Source: an uncultured Massilia sp. (GTDB taxonomy: Bacteria > Pseudomonadota > Gammaproteobacteria > Burkholderiales > Burkholderiaceae). From it: 64,000 nucleotides of DNA. This document shows, in pieces, positions 8,118 through 16,491 of the stretch (position 1 is its first letter; each line of letters opens with the position of its first letter). The position numbers were made by a program, and so were the translations under genes. Under the pieces are notes generated by a model. It saw only the letters and a program-made list of their open reading frames with translations. It did no database searches and was not told the DNA's origin. Location of the stretch: positions 72,678 to 136,677 of the forward strand of contig CAMLMV010000015.1 in the NCBI GenBank assembly GCA_946481275.1, given 5' to 3'.

Positions 8118-8288
8118 ATGACCCCGATCGAATACCTCACCGTCGCCATCGCCGCAGCCGCCGTCGTCACCCGCATCGTGATGTTCGTGCGTAACCCGTC
8201 GCTGACCGCCCCGTCCGAACTGTGGCTGGCCCAAGAGCCGACCGAACTGTGGATGGGTGAGTACGCGAAGCCGAAAGCAGCCGCGTAA
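8118..8288 (+). CDS. Small hydrophobic protein of unknown function (56 aa)
   Basis: An open frame of 56 codons with an AAGGA ribosome site eight bases before its ATG. The first half is hydrophobic (YLTVAIAAAAVVTRIVMFV, about residues 6-24) and could span the inner membrane; the second half is polar and holds two similar copies, PSELWLAQE and PTELWMGEY. It follows the 85-residue gene by 19 bases and is ended by a strong terminator 27 bases later. Codon usage matches neighbouring genes. No family recognised. Confidence 0.6.
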   Translation: MTPIEYLTVAIAAAAVVTRIVMFVRNPSLTAPSELWLAQEPTELWMGEYAKPKAAA

Positions 8289-8314
8289 CATCAAGCTGAC
8301 CACATCGTCTCCAC

Positions 8315-8344
8315 ACGCCCGGCATTGGCCGGGCGTTGTCTTTT
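8315..8344 (+). terminator. Factor-independent terminator after the small-protein genes
   Basis: ACGCCCGGC (8315-8323) and GCCGGGCGT (8328-8336) form a perfect 9-bp stem with loop ATTG, followed by TGTCTTTTG. It closes the two-gene transcript 7841-8288. Confidence 0.85.
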
Positions 8345-8502
8345 GTGCGCCGCAATATCGCCTGTGTACGCTGCCGTACTTACGCAGGCGCGCCACTCTT
8401 CCTGGCGAATCCGCCCAGCACCATAGTCGGCTGAGCTAGAATGCTTTTTTGCAATTTCTCACCAAGAAAAGCATTCTTGTTCTTCATTTATCCATCCGAC
8501 TG

Positions 8503-10869
8503 ATGATGCGACTCCCTGTCCTTACCGTTCTCGCCGCACTGCTGGCGCTGCCCGCCGCCGCCTCGACACCCGTGACCCTCGACCAGGCCATGGCCAACCC
8601 CGACTGGATCGGTCCTCCCGTGGAAGCGGCGTGGTGGAACTGGGACGGCAAGCAGGTCATCTATCGACAGAAGCGCGCCGGCTCGCCGCTGCGCGACACG
8701 TATCGCGTGAACGCGGCGAAGGCCGGCACGGCGGCGCAGGTGACGGACGCCGAACACGCCAAGCTGGACAGCCCGGAAATGCTGTACAACCGCGCCCGCA
8801 CCCGCGCCATCGTCGTGCGCAACGGCGACCTGTTCGAACGCGACCTGAAATCGGGCGCCCTCGTGCAGATCACGCGCGGCAACGGCGTGACGATCCAGGC
8901 CGTCCAGTACACGGCCGACGAGCGCGGCGTGCAGTACCGCGTCGGCGACGACTGGTTCGCGTGGGACCGCAACGACCGCGTCGCCGGTCCCGTCGCCCTG
9001 CCGCGCGCGGCCAAGGATCCGAACGTGACGGAAGCGGACGCGCTGCGCGACATGCAGCTGCGCCTGTCGACGATCCTCAAGCGCCAGAAGGACGAGCGCG
9101 ACGCCACCCGCGCACAGGCCGAGGAACTGCGCCGCGCCGACCCGACCCGCGCGCCCTCGCCCATCTACCTGGGCGACAAGGTCACGATCGTCAACAGCGC
9201 CCTGTCGCCGGACGGCCGCTGGCTGCTCGTCGTCACGGGCCCGAAGAACGCGGACAAGGGCCGCGCCGGCAAGATGCCCCGCTACGTGACGGAAAGCGGC
9301 TACGAGGAATTCTCGGAAGAGCGCACGCGCGTGGGCCGCAACAACCCTGCGGGCCACGGCTTGAAACTCGTGAACCTCGCGACGCGCGAGGTGAAGGACC
9401 TGTCCCTGGACGCCCTGCCCGGCATCGCCGTCGACCCGCTGGCCAAACTGCGCGCGGAGCGCAAGCTCGACCCGCTCAAGGGCAACCGTCCGGTGATGAT
9501 CGGCTTCGACGGCGAGGCGATCACGTGGAGCCAGAACGGCGCCAACGTGGCCGTCATGTTGCGCTCCGTGGACAACAAGGACCGCTGGATCGCCACCGTG
9601 GACCTGCCCCGCGCGGCGCTCCAGTCCGTGCACCGCCTGACGGACGAAGCGTGGGTCAACTACGACAACAACGAGTTCGGCTGGCTGCCGGACGGCTCGA
9701 CCCTGTGGTACCTGTCGGAAGAAAGCGGCTACGCGCACCTGTACGTGCGCGACGCGGCCGGCCGCACGCGCGCGCTCACGCAAGGACAATGGGAAGCGGG
9801 CGACGTCGCGTGGTCGGCGGACGGCCGCACGGCCTGGCTGCTGTGCAACCGCAAGGCGCCGCACACGTACGAAGTCTGCACCGTCGACGCGGCGAACGGC
9901 GCCACGCGCGAAGTCAGCAGCCTCGCGGGCGTGCAGGACTTCCGCCTGTCGCCGGACCAGAACAGGCTGCTCGTGCATTATTCCGGCCCGTACCTGCCGG
10001 CGCAACTCGCGACGGTGCCGTCGCACGGCGGCGAGGCCGTCAGGCTGACGGACACGCGCACGCCGGATTTCAAGGCGCGCGAGTGGATCCAGCCGCAGTT
10101 CGTGACGATCCCGTCGACGCACGGCGCCGATCCGATCTGGGCCAAGCTGTACCGCCCCGCGCAGCTCGAGCCGGGCAAAAAATATCCGGTGGTGATGTTC
10201 GTGCATGGCGCGGGCTATCTGCAGAACGTCACGCAGCGCTACACGCCTTACTTCCGCGAGCAGATGTTCCACAACCTGCTCGTGCAGAACGGCTACGTCG
10301 TCCTCGACATGGACTACCGCGCGTCGAAGGGCTATGGCGTCAAATGGCGCACTGCGATCTACCGCCAGATGGGCCATCCGGAACTGGACGATTACCTGGA
10401 CGGCGTGAACTGGATGATCGCGAACCAGCAGGGCGACGCGGCCCGCGTGGGCATCTACGGCGGCAGCTACGGCGGCTTCATGACCCTGATGGGCATGCTG
10501 CGCGCACCTAGCGTCTTCAAGGCCGGCGCCGCGCTGCGTCCCGTGACCGACTGGACCACGTACAACCACGAGTACACGGCCAACATCCTGAATACGCCGG
10601 ACCTGGATCCAGAGGCGTATAAAACGTCGTCGCCGATCGAGTACGCGCAGAACCTGGAGGGCCACCTCCTGATCGCGCACGGCATGATCGACGATAACGT
10701 ATTCTTCCAGGACTCCGTGCGCATGGCCCAGCGGCTGATCGAACTGAAAAAGGACCACTGGGAGCTGGCGCCGTATCCGCTGGAGCGGCATTCGTTCGTG
10801 CAGCCGGAGGCGTGGTACGACGAATATCGGCGGATCTACCAGCTGTTCGAGCGGACCTTGAAGCAGTAG
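8503..10869 (+). CDS. S9 family serine peptidase (prolyl oligopeptidase/DPP IV-like), exported
   Basis: About 788 residues. A signal peptide (MMRLPVLTVLAALLALPAAAS) sends it to the periplasm; an upstream in-frame TTG at 8449 would only bury this signal. A long beta-propeller-like N-terminal region (about 60-520) precedes the alpha/beta hydrolase domain. Catalytic residues are readable: Ser655 in GGSYGGFM, Asp730 in HGMIDDNV and His763 in ERHSF. Family members cut di- or oligopeptides, often after proline; the exact specificity is not shown. It stands alone, convergent with puuD, the two stops being next to each other. Confidence 0.9.
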   Translation: MMRLPVLTVLAALLALPAAASTPVTLDQAMANPDWIGPPVEAAWWNWDGKQVIYRQKRAGSPLRDTYRVNAAKAGTAAQVTDAEHAKLDSPEMLYNRARTRAIVVRNGDLFERDLKSGALVQITRGNGVTIQAVQYTADERGVQYRVGDDWFAWDRNDRVAGPVALPRAAKDPNVTEADALRDMQLRLSTILKRQKDERDATRAQAEELRRADPTRAPSPIYLGDKVTIVNSALSPDGRWLLVVTGPKNADKGRAGKMPRYVTESGYEEFSEERTRVGRNNPAGHGLKLVNLATREVKDLSLDALPGIAVDPLAKLRAERKLDPLKGNRPVMIGFDGEAITWSQNGANVAVMLRSVDNKDRWIATVDLPRAALQSVHRLTDEAWVNYDNNEFGWLPDGSTLWYLSEESGYAHLYVRDAAGRTRALTQGQWEAGDVAWSADGRTAWLLCNRKAPHTYEVCTVDAANGATREVSSLAGVQDFRLSPDQNRLLVHYSGPYLPAQLATVPSHGGEAVRLTDTRTPDFKAREWIQPQFVTIPSTHGADPIWAKLYRPAQLEPGKKYPVVMFVHGAGYLQNVTQRYTPYFREQMFHNLLVQNGYVVLDMDYRASKGYGVKWRTAIYRQMGHPELDDYLDGVNWMIANQQGDAARVGIYGGSYGGFMTLMGMLRAPSVFKAGAALRPVTDWTTYNHEYTANILNTPDLDPEAYKTSSPIEYAQNLEGHLLIAHGMIDDNVFFQDSVRMAQRLIELKKDHWELAPYPLERHSFVQPEAWYDEYRRIYQLFERTLKQ

Positions 10870-12072
10870 TTATTTCGTCTTCGCCCCCGCTTCGAACCAC
10901 GCGCCCAGCTCGGCGCGTTCCGCCTCCGTCATATTGGTCATGTTCGCCAGCGGCATCGCCTTGAGCTGCACGGCCTGCTGATAGATGCGGGGCGCGTTCT
11001 GCGCGATGCCGTGCACGTCGTCCAGCATCACGCCGGCCGGCGCGCTCGCGAACCCGGGCTGCGTCGGATGCGCCGCGTGGCACGACACGCAGCGCGCGCG
11101 CAGGATCGTCTCCACCCGCGCAAACGGCACCGCTTCCGCCGACATACTGGGCCGCGGCGGCGCCAATAGCACCGCGAGCCCCAGCAGCAGCGCCACGCCG
11201 ATCGCCGGATACACCCACTCCACGCGGCCCTTGTGGCGCAGGTTGAAGAAGTGGCGGATGAAGACGCCGGCCGCCATGATCGTGCCCAGCACGGCCCACG
11301 CATGCGGGTGGCGGTAGGTCATCGCGAAGTGGTTGCTGATCATGATGAACAGCACCGGCAACGTGAAATAGTTGTTGTGGACGCTGCGCTGCTTGCCGCG
11401 AATGCCGTAGACGGGATCCGGTTTTTGCCCCGCGCGCATCGCCGCCACCATCTTGCGCTGGCCGGGGATGATCACCATGGCCACGTTCGCGACCATGATC
11501 GTGCCGATCATCGCGCCCACGTGGATGTACGCCGCGCGGCCGCTGAGGAAGTGCGTGAGCATCCAGGCCGCGCCGACCAGCAGCGCAAAGACCACGACGC
11601 CGAACGCGAGATCGTGCCTGCCGAGCGGCGAACGGCACAGCAGGTCGTACACGATCCAGCCGGCGACGAGGCTCCCGAGCCCGAGCCCGATGGCCTGTCC
11701 GCTCGTGAGGTCGGCCACGCTGCGATCGACCATCATCGCCTGCGCATTCAGCCAGTACACGATGACGAGCAGCGCAAAGCCCGACAGCCACGTCGAATAC
11801 GCTTCCCATTTGAACCAGTGCAGCTCCGCCGGCAGCTCGGCCGGCGCGACGAGGTATTTCTGCGGATTGTAGAAGCCGCCGCCGTGCACGGCCCACAGCT
11901 CGCCCGCCACGCCCTTCTTCGCGAGCTCGGAACCGGCTGCCGGCGGGCGCAGCGAATTGTCCAGCCAGACGAAGTAGAACGACGCGCCGATCCAGGCAAT
12001 GCCGGTGATGACGTGCAGCCAGCGCACCAGCATGTTCATCCATTCGAGTATGTACGGGACCAGGTAGTCCAT
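10870..12072 (-). CDS. puuD: Membrane-bound urate hydroxylase PuuD
   Basis: A 400-residue protein with about eight membrane helices (first: MNMLVRWLHVITGIAWIGAS) and a C-terminal c-type cytochrome domain with a single haem site CVSCH near residue 330 and a distal-Met candidate further on. This is the architecture of PuuD, which oxidises urate to 5-hydroxyisourate and passes electrons to the respiratory chain through the haem domain. The N-terminal half matches the urate oxidase N family closely (WFKWEAYSTWLSG, HNNYFTLPVLFIMISNH). No other urate pathway gene is near; a LysR gene is divergent and is the probable regulator. Confidence 0.92.
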   Translation of the reverse strand: MDYLVPYILEWMNMLVRWLHVITGIAWIGASFYFVWLDNSLRPPAAGSELAKKGVAGELWAVHGGGFYNPQKYLVAPAELPAELHWFKWEAYSTWLSGFALLVIVYWLNAQAMMVDRSVADLTSGQAIGLGLGSLVAGWIVYDLLCRSPLGRHDLAFGVVVFALLVGAAWMLTHFLSGRAAYIHVGAMIGTIMVANVAMVIIPGQRKMVAAMRAGQKPDPVYGIRGKQRSVHNNYFTLPVLFIMISNHFAMTYRHPHAWAVLGTIMAAGVFIRHFFNLRHKGRVEWVYPAIGVALLLGLAVLLAPPRPSMSAEAVPFARVETILRARCVSCHAAHPTQPGFASAPAGVMLDDVHGIAQNAPRIYQQAVQLKAMPLANMTNMTEAERAELGAWFEAGAKTK

Positions 12073-12135
12073 CTAGGCTCCTCAGCGTGACCGGCAGGCG
12101 ACACCGTCGTCGATATAGTTTCTAGAACATGAAAA

Positions 12136-12150
12136 ATATCGTATATTTAA
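12136..12150. promoter_or_regulatory. Candidate operator between puuD and the LysR gene
   Basis: AAATAT-CGT-ATATTT is a perfect 6-bp dyad in the 118-base divergent intergenic region, which is strikingly AT-rich. LysR proteins bind short AT-rich dyads in such places. It lies 41 bases before the LysR start and about 64 bases before the puuD start. Whether this dyad is the site is inference. Confidence 0.4.
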
Positions 12151-12190
12151 AATCAGACTACGTATATAACAATCCTATAAAAAATTCCCC

Positions 12191-13129
12191 ATGTCCAGCC
12201 TGCCACAGCACCTCGACCTGCACCTGATCCGCATCCTTTATCTGCTGCTCGTCGAGAAGAACGTCTCGCGCGTCGCCCTCAAGCTGAACCAGCCGCAGCC
12301 GTCGATTTCCGCCTCGCTGCGCAAGCTGCGCGAGCTGACGGGCGACCCGCTGCTCGTGCGCGGCGCGCGCGGCATGGTGCCGACGCAGCACGGCGAAAGC
12401 CTGCTCAAGCCGGCCAAGCGCATCCTCGACGAGACGGAGAGCCTGTTCGTCCGCAAGACGCCGTTCGTGCCGGAACAGGCCGACCGCACGTTCCACATCG
12501 CCGCGCCCGACTACCTCGACACGCAGTTCCTGCCGGGCGTCGTCGCGTCGATCCGGCGCGGCGCGCCGAACAGCCGGGTGACGATCCACCACCTGGGCCC
12601 GGGCACGGACTACCTGCGCATGCTGTCGGACGGCGAGATGGACCTCGTCATCGCCAACTGGGACGAGCCGCCGTCGCACCTGCACATCTCGAAACTGTTC
12701 GAAGACCCGATCATCTGCACGATGCGCGCCGACAGCGCCTATGCGAAACGCACGGCGTCCGACGCGATGACGGTCGAGGACTACCTCACGCTGCCCCATA
12801 TCGCGCCGACGGCCATGCTGCCCGGCTACCACGGCGTGATCGACGCCTTCCTCGAGCGGCAAGGCATGCACCGCAAGGTGGCTGTCGAATCGCCCTATTT
12901 CGGCCTGATCCCGTACATGCTCACGCAGACGGACCTCGTGCTGACGACGGGCCGCCAGTTCATCCGCTTCTACGAAAAGACGCTGCCGCTGAAAAACTTC
13001 ACGGTGCCGATCAAGTTCCCACCGATGCGATTTTATCAACTGTGGCACCAGCGCGTGCACCAGTCGCCCGAGCACAAGTGGCTGCGCGACCAGGTGACGG
13101 CCGCGGCCAAGGTGGTGGTCAATCGCTGA
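12191..13129 (+). CDS. LysR-type transcriptional regulator
   Basis: A 312-residue LysR protein: winged helix at residues 5-65 (VSRVALKLNQPQPSISASLRKLRELTGDPLLVR) and a periplasmic-binding-like effector domain after about residue 95 (TFHIAAPDYLDTQFLPGVV, later LTQTDLVLTTGRQFI). It is divergent from puuD across a 118-base AT-rich gap, so it probably controls urate oxidation and may sense urate or a later product. No clear ribosome site precedes the ATG. Confidence 0.88.
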   Translation: MSSLPQHLDLHLIRILYLLLVEKNVSRVALKLNQPQPSISASLRKLRELTGDPLLVRGARGMVPTQHGESLLKPAKRILDETESLFVRKTPFVPEQADRTFHIAAPDYLDTQFLPGVVASIRRGAPNSRVTIHHLGPGTDYLRMLSDGEMDLVIANWDEPPSHLHISKLFEDPIICTMRADSAYAKRTASDAMTVEDYLTLPHIAPTAMLPGYHGVIDAFLERQGMHRKVAVESPYFGLIPYMLTQTDLVLTTGRQFIRFYEKTLPLKNFTVPIKFPPMRFYQLWHQRVHQSPEHKWLRDQVTAAAKVVVNR

Positions 13130-13188
13130 ACGCGCCGGCGGAAATCCGTGTAAAAATCACGTGTGGCAAAAAATATTTGCGGGACGCA

Positions 13189-13216
13189 TGAACCTTGGCG
13201 CGGTCGGCGGGTATTC
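13189..13216 (+). promoter_or_regulatory. ECF-type promoter before the sigma factor gene
   Basis: TGAACCTT (13189-13196), a 14-base spacer, then GTATTC (13211-13216). The same layout is found before the lipoprotein gene at 16492. The AAC core in the -35 element is typical of ECF sigma factors, so I infer autoregulation. A GCAAA-N5-TTTGC dyad (13166-13180) lies just upstream. Confidence 0.55.
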
Positions 13217-13242
13217 ACCTCAAAACAGCAGAGAGCGCATGC

Positions 13243-13812
13243 GTGGACGGAAAACTTGAAGGAGCGGCCGGGAACGAGGCCAGCCTGGTGGGTCGGGTCG
13301 CGGCCGGGGACCGGCGCGCCTTCGAGATGCTGTACCGTGCTTATTTTCCGCGCCTGGCGCGCTTCCTGCAACGGATGACGCGCAGCGTGCCGCTGATCGA
13401 GGAAATCGTCAACGACACCCTGCTCGTCGTCTGGCAGAAAGCCGCCACGTTCGACGGCAGCTGCAAGGTGTCGACCTGGGTGTTCGCGATCGCCTACCGC
13501 AAGGCCTGCAAGGCCCTGCACGCCCTCGACGAGCCGCTGGACGCCGCGGCCGACGAGTACGCGGCGGACGACGCGGGCCGGCCCGACTGGCGCTTCGAGC
13601 AGCAGCGCCTCGCGCACGCCGTCGACGCCGCCCTCGCCGCCTTGCCGCTGGCGCAGCGGGCCGCGTTCCAGCTGACCTTCTATCACGACATGGGCTACGC
13701 AGAAATCGCAGAAATCATGGAATGTCCCGTCAACACCGTCAAAACGCGCCTGTTCCACGCGCGCCGCCGCCTGGCAACGCTGCTGGAAGACCAGCTGGAG
13801 ATCCGGCCATGA
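13243..13812 (+). CDS. ECF-family RNA polymerase sigma factor
   Basis: About 189 residues with sigma region 2 (RAFEMLYRAYFPRLARFLQR to VNDTLLVVWQKAATF) and region 4 (AALPLAQRAAFQLTFYHDM then YAEIAEIMECPVNTVKTRLF). I start at the GTG (13243): the upstream TTG at 13195 lies inside the predicted promoter. The stop overlaps the start of the anti-sigma gene by four bases (ATGA), the usual coupling of such pairs. The downstream subtilase and porin genes are in the same run, so this sigma factor probably answers an envelope signal. The subgroup was not identified. Confidence 0.9.
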   Translation: MDGKLEGAAGNEASLVGRVAAGDRRAFEMLYRAYFPRLARFLQRMTRSVPLIEEIVNDTLLVVWQKAATFDGSCKVSTWVFAIAYRKACKALHALDEPLDAAADEYAADDAGRPDWRFEQQRLAHAVDAALAALPLAQRAAFQLTFYHDMGYAEIAEIMECPVNTVKTRLFHARRRLATLLEDQLEIRP

Positions 13813-14450
13813 ATCCGTCCACCGATCACCTCGAGGCCCAGGACGCCCTGCCCTGGCTCGCCAACGGCACCCTCGCCGGCGCCGAACTGGAACGCGTGCA
13901 GGCCCACGTGGAAAGCTGCGCGCACTGCCGCGCCGACCTCGCCCTGCTGCGCACGGTGCATGCGGCCGGGCCGGGCCAGGACCTGGACTTCGATCCGGAC
14001 CGCGCGCTCGCGCGCTTAGTTGAGCACCTGCCGCAGCTGGATGCCGCACCGGCGCAGGAACAAACAGGCCTGCTGCAACGCTGGCGCAACCGCGTCGCCG
14101 CCAACGACCGCACCTGGCTGCGCGCCGCCGTCGCCGCGCAGTTCTGCGCGATCGCCGTGCTGGCCGCGCTGCTGGCGCGCCCTTCCGCGCAGCCGGACAG
14201 CTACCACGTCCTCGGCGCCGCCGGCGCGAACGGCATGGCGCGCGTGGTCGTGACCTTCCGGCCCGACACGCCGGAAGCGGAGCTGCGCCGCATCGTGCGC
14301 GCCAGCGGTGCGCGCATCGTCGGCGGGCCCACCGTCACGGATGCGTGGCTGGTCGGCGCGGACGGCCGGCTCGACCCCGTGCTGGCCCGGCTGCGCGCGG
14401 AACCGGCGGTGACGCTGGCCGAACCGCTCGTCGTGGACAAGCAGCCGTGA
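13809..14450 (+). CDS. Transmembrane anti-sigma factor with a propeptide-like outer domain
   Basis: A 213-residue protein. Residues 10-50 hold the zinc anti-sigma motif His33-x3-Cys37-x2-Cys40, which should bind the sigma factor inside the cell. One membrane helix follows (about 104-124). The outer part (143-207: ARVVVTFRPDTPEAELRRIV, GARIVGGPTVTDAWLV, LARLRAEPAVTLAEP) has the strand-helix-strand rhythm of subtilisin propeptides/I9 inhibitors. It overlaps the sigma gene by ATGA and the subtilase start by four bases. The anti-sigma role is firm; the I9 resemblance is my own reading. Confidence 0.85.
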   Translation: MNPSTDHLEAQDALPWLANGTLAGAELERVQAHVESCAHCRADLALLRTVHAAGPGQDLDFDPDRALARLVEHLPQLDAAPAQEQTGLLQRWRNRVAANDRTWLRAAVAAQFCAIAVLAALLARPSAQPDSYHVLGAAGANGMARVVVTFRPDTPEAELRRIVRASGARIVGGPTVTDAWLVGADGRLDPVLARLRAEPAVTLAEPLVVDKQP

Positions 14451-15754
14451 AAGCCGCCCTGCTCGCCCTGTACGCGGTCCTGATCGCGTTCGCGTGCGTG
14501 GTCCCGCGCGCGAGCGCGGACGCGCAGGCCGCCACGCACCCGGTCTCGACACCTGCGCCCGCGGCACGGCAGGTGCTCGTGATGCTGCGCATGCCGTCGC
14601 CGCACTTCCGGCCCGACGGCGCCTACGGCGGCGGCTACACGGAGGACGGCACCCGCGCCGCGCGCCGCCGCGTCGCGCGCGATCTCGCCGCCACGTACGG
14701 CCTGCGCGTCGTCGACGACTGGCCGATGCCCGCCATCGGCATCGACTGCTTCCTGATGGAGGACACGGGCACGGGCCCCGTCGACCGCCTGCTCGACACG
14801 CTCGCGCACGACCCGCGCGTCGCCTGGGCCCAGGCCATCCAGGACTACCACGGCCTGGCCGAAGGCGACCCGCTGCTGCCCGTGCAGCCGGCCGCGCACG
14901 CGTGGCAACTGGCCGCGCTGCACCGCGCCGGCACGGGACGCGGCGTGACGGTGGCCGTGATCGACAGCGGCGTCGACGCGACCCACCCCGACCTCGACGG
15001 CCAGATCAAACTGCGGCGCAACTTCGTCGATGCGTATCCGGACGGCGCGGAAGCCCATGGCACGGCCGTCGCCGGCATCATCGCGGCGCGCGAAGGCAAT
15101 GGCCTGGGCATCGCGGGCGTCGCGCCCGGGGCAAAACTGCTGGCCCTGCGCGCGTGCTGGGAGACGGCCGGGCCGCCCGCCCGCTGCAACAGCTTCACGC
15201 TGGGCAAGGCGATCAATTTTGCGCTGATGAGCGATGCGCGCGTCATCAACATGAGCCTCGGCGGCCCGCGCGACCGGCTGCTGGAGGCCCTGCTGGACGC
15301 GGCCCTCGCACGGGGCGTGACGCTCGTCGGCGCGGCCGATCCGGCCCAGCCCGACGGTGGCTTTCCCGCGTCGCATCCCGGTGTGATCGCGGTGGCGTCC
15401 GACACGCAGCGCGCGCCGCCGCCCGGATCGCTGCGCGCGCCGGGGACGGACGTGCCCACGTCGCTGCCGGGCGCGCGTTGGGGCATGGTGTCCGGCTCGT
15501 CGTACGCGTCGGCCCACGTGGCGGGGCTCGCGGCGCTCGTGCTGGAACTGCGACCCGGCACGACGCCGGCGAAATTACGGGCCGACCTCGACGGCGGCGC
15601 ACGGGTGCTGCCCGCCGCGCTGGCGTCGAATCGCGGACAAGCTGGTAGCATAGACGCCTGCGCGGCCATTGCGCGCGCCGCCGGAGCCTGTTTTTGCCTA
15701 TGCCCATCGACGACCACGACCGCCAGCCTTCCCTCCCCGCGCCCGCCGCACTGA
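14447..15754 (+). CDS. S8 family serine peptidase (subtilase), exported
   Basis: A 435-residue subtilase beginning at GTG 14447, which overlaps the anti-sigma stop. Signal peptide at residues 1-25 (ALLALYAVLIAFACVVPRASA), a propeptide-like region (about 40-140, RQVLVMLRMP to PRVAWAQAIQDY), then the catalytic domain: Asp173 in VIDSG, His204 in AHGTAVAG, Ser352 in SGSSYAS. All three catalytic residues are present. The usual SMASPH reads SYASAH, a small change. The last 55 bases overlap the next gene in another frame. Position after sigma and anti-sigma suggests it works in the same envelope pathway, perhaps on the anti-sigma factor. Confidence 0.88.
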   Translation: MKAALLALYAVLIAFACVVPRASADAQAATHPVSTPAPAARQVLVMLRMPSPHFRPDGAYGGGYTEDGTRAARRRVARDLAATYGLRVVDDWPMPAIGIDCFLMEDTGTGPVDRLLDTLAHDPRVAWAQAIQDYHGLAEGDPLLPVQPAAHAWQLAALHRAGTGRGVTVAVIDSGVDATHPDLDGQIKLRRNFVDAYPDGAEAHGTAVAGIIAAREGNGLGIAGVAPGAKLLALRACWETAGPPARCNSFTLGKAINFALMSDARVINMSLGGPRDRLLEALLDAALARGVTLVGAADPAQPDGGFPASHPGVIAVASDTQRAPPPGSLRAPGTDVPTSLPGARWGMVSGSSYASAHVAGLAALVLELRPGTTPAKLRADLDGGARVLPAALASNRGQAGSIDACAAIARAAGACFCLCPSTTTTASLPSPRPPH

Positions 15755-16419
15755 AACCCGTCGCGGGCGCGTTCGCATGTCTTGTCGCCGCCTTCGCCGC
15801 GGCGCCGGGCGCATTCGCCCAAACCAGCGCCGACCTCTCCGTCGTGTCCGAATACGCCGTGCGCGGCCTCTCGCTGGGCCGGCAGGCCGCCCCGCAGCTG
15901 CGCGTGGACCACGACTTCGACGGCGGCTGGTATGCCGGCACCTTCGGCACGCCCATCTCGCTGTATGGCCGCGGCCAGGGCCTGCTGATCGTCTACGGCG
16001 GCCGCGCGCTGCCGCTGACGACGCGGCTGTCGTGGGATGCCGGCGTCACGCGCACGATCTACCTGCGCAACCACGAAGTCGATTACCACGAGTTCTATGC
16101 CGGCCTCACGTACGACCGTGTCAACGCCCGCCTCTCTTATTCGCCCGCCTACTACGGTTCCGGCCAGACGGTCTACCTCGACCTGAACGGCGGCATCCCG
16201 CTGGGCGAACGCGTGGCGCTGGCCCTGCATGCCGGCGTGCTGCACCCGCTGGACGGCGATTACCGCTGGGGCGACGGCGATCGCGCCGACATGCGCGCCA
16301 CGCTCGCGTACGACACGGGCGACTGGCGCCTGCAGGCCGGCCTGCAGGCCGTGCACGGGTCGGCCAACGGCTTTTCCCGCGCCCGCGCCCTGTTCGCCGG
16401 CGCCAACCTGCGCTTTTGA
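15700..16419 (+). CDS. TorF-like putative outer-membrane porin
   Basis: About 239 residues: a polar N-terminal extension, a hydrophobic signal segment (GAFACLVAAFAAAPGAFAQ, about 25-44) and then alternating strands ending in Phe (ANLRF), as in outer-membrane beta-barrels. The first strands (SADLSVVSEYAVRGLSLG, GGWYAGTFGTPI) resemble the TIGR02001/TorF family of small putative porins. The ATG at 15700 lies inside the end of the subtilase gene (55-base overlap), so the two are probably coupled. Function in transport is not known. Confidence 0.7.
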   Translation: MPIDDHDRQPSLPAPAALKPVAGAFACLVAAFAAAPGAFAQTSADLSVVSEYAVRGLSLGRQAAPQLRVDHDFDGGWYAGTFGTPISLYGRGQGLLIVYGGRALPLTTRLSWDAGVTRTIYLRNHEVDYHEFYAGLTYDRVNARLSYSPAYYGSGQTVYLDLNGGIPLGERVALALHAGVLHPLDGDYRWGDGDRADMRATLAYDTGDWRLQAGLQAVHGSANGFSRARALFAGANLRF

Positions 16420-16434
16420 TACGTGCGGTTCGAT

Positions 16435-16462
16435 TGAACCTTGGGCGGGAACGAGGGCATTA
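16435..16462 (+). promoter_or_regulatory. Second ECF-type promoter, before the TIGR03118-like gene
   Basis: TGAACCTT (16435-16442), 14 bases, then GCATTA (16457-16462). It repeats the element before the sigma factor gene in sequence and spacing, and lies 30 bases before the start codon. I infer that the neighbouring sigma factor drives it. Confidence 0.5.
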
Positions 16463-16491
16463 ACATCGTCCCCTTCCCATGAGGTGCAACC

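Noticed and set aside
13195..13242. Earlier TTG start for the sigma factor
   Set aside because: It lies within the predicted -35 element; the GTG at 13243 is downstream of the expected transcription start.
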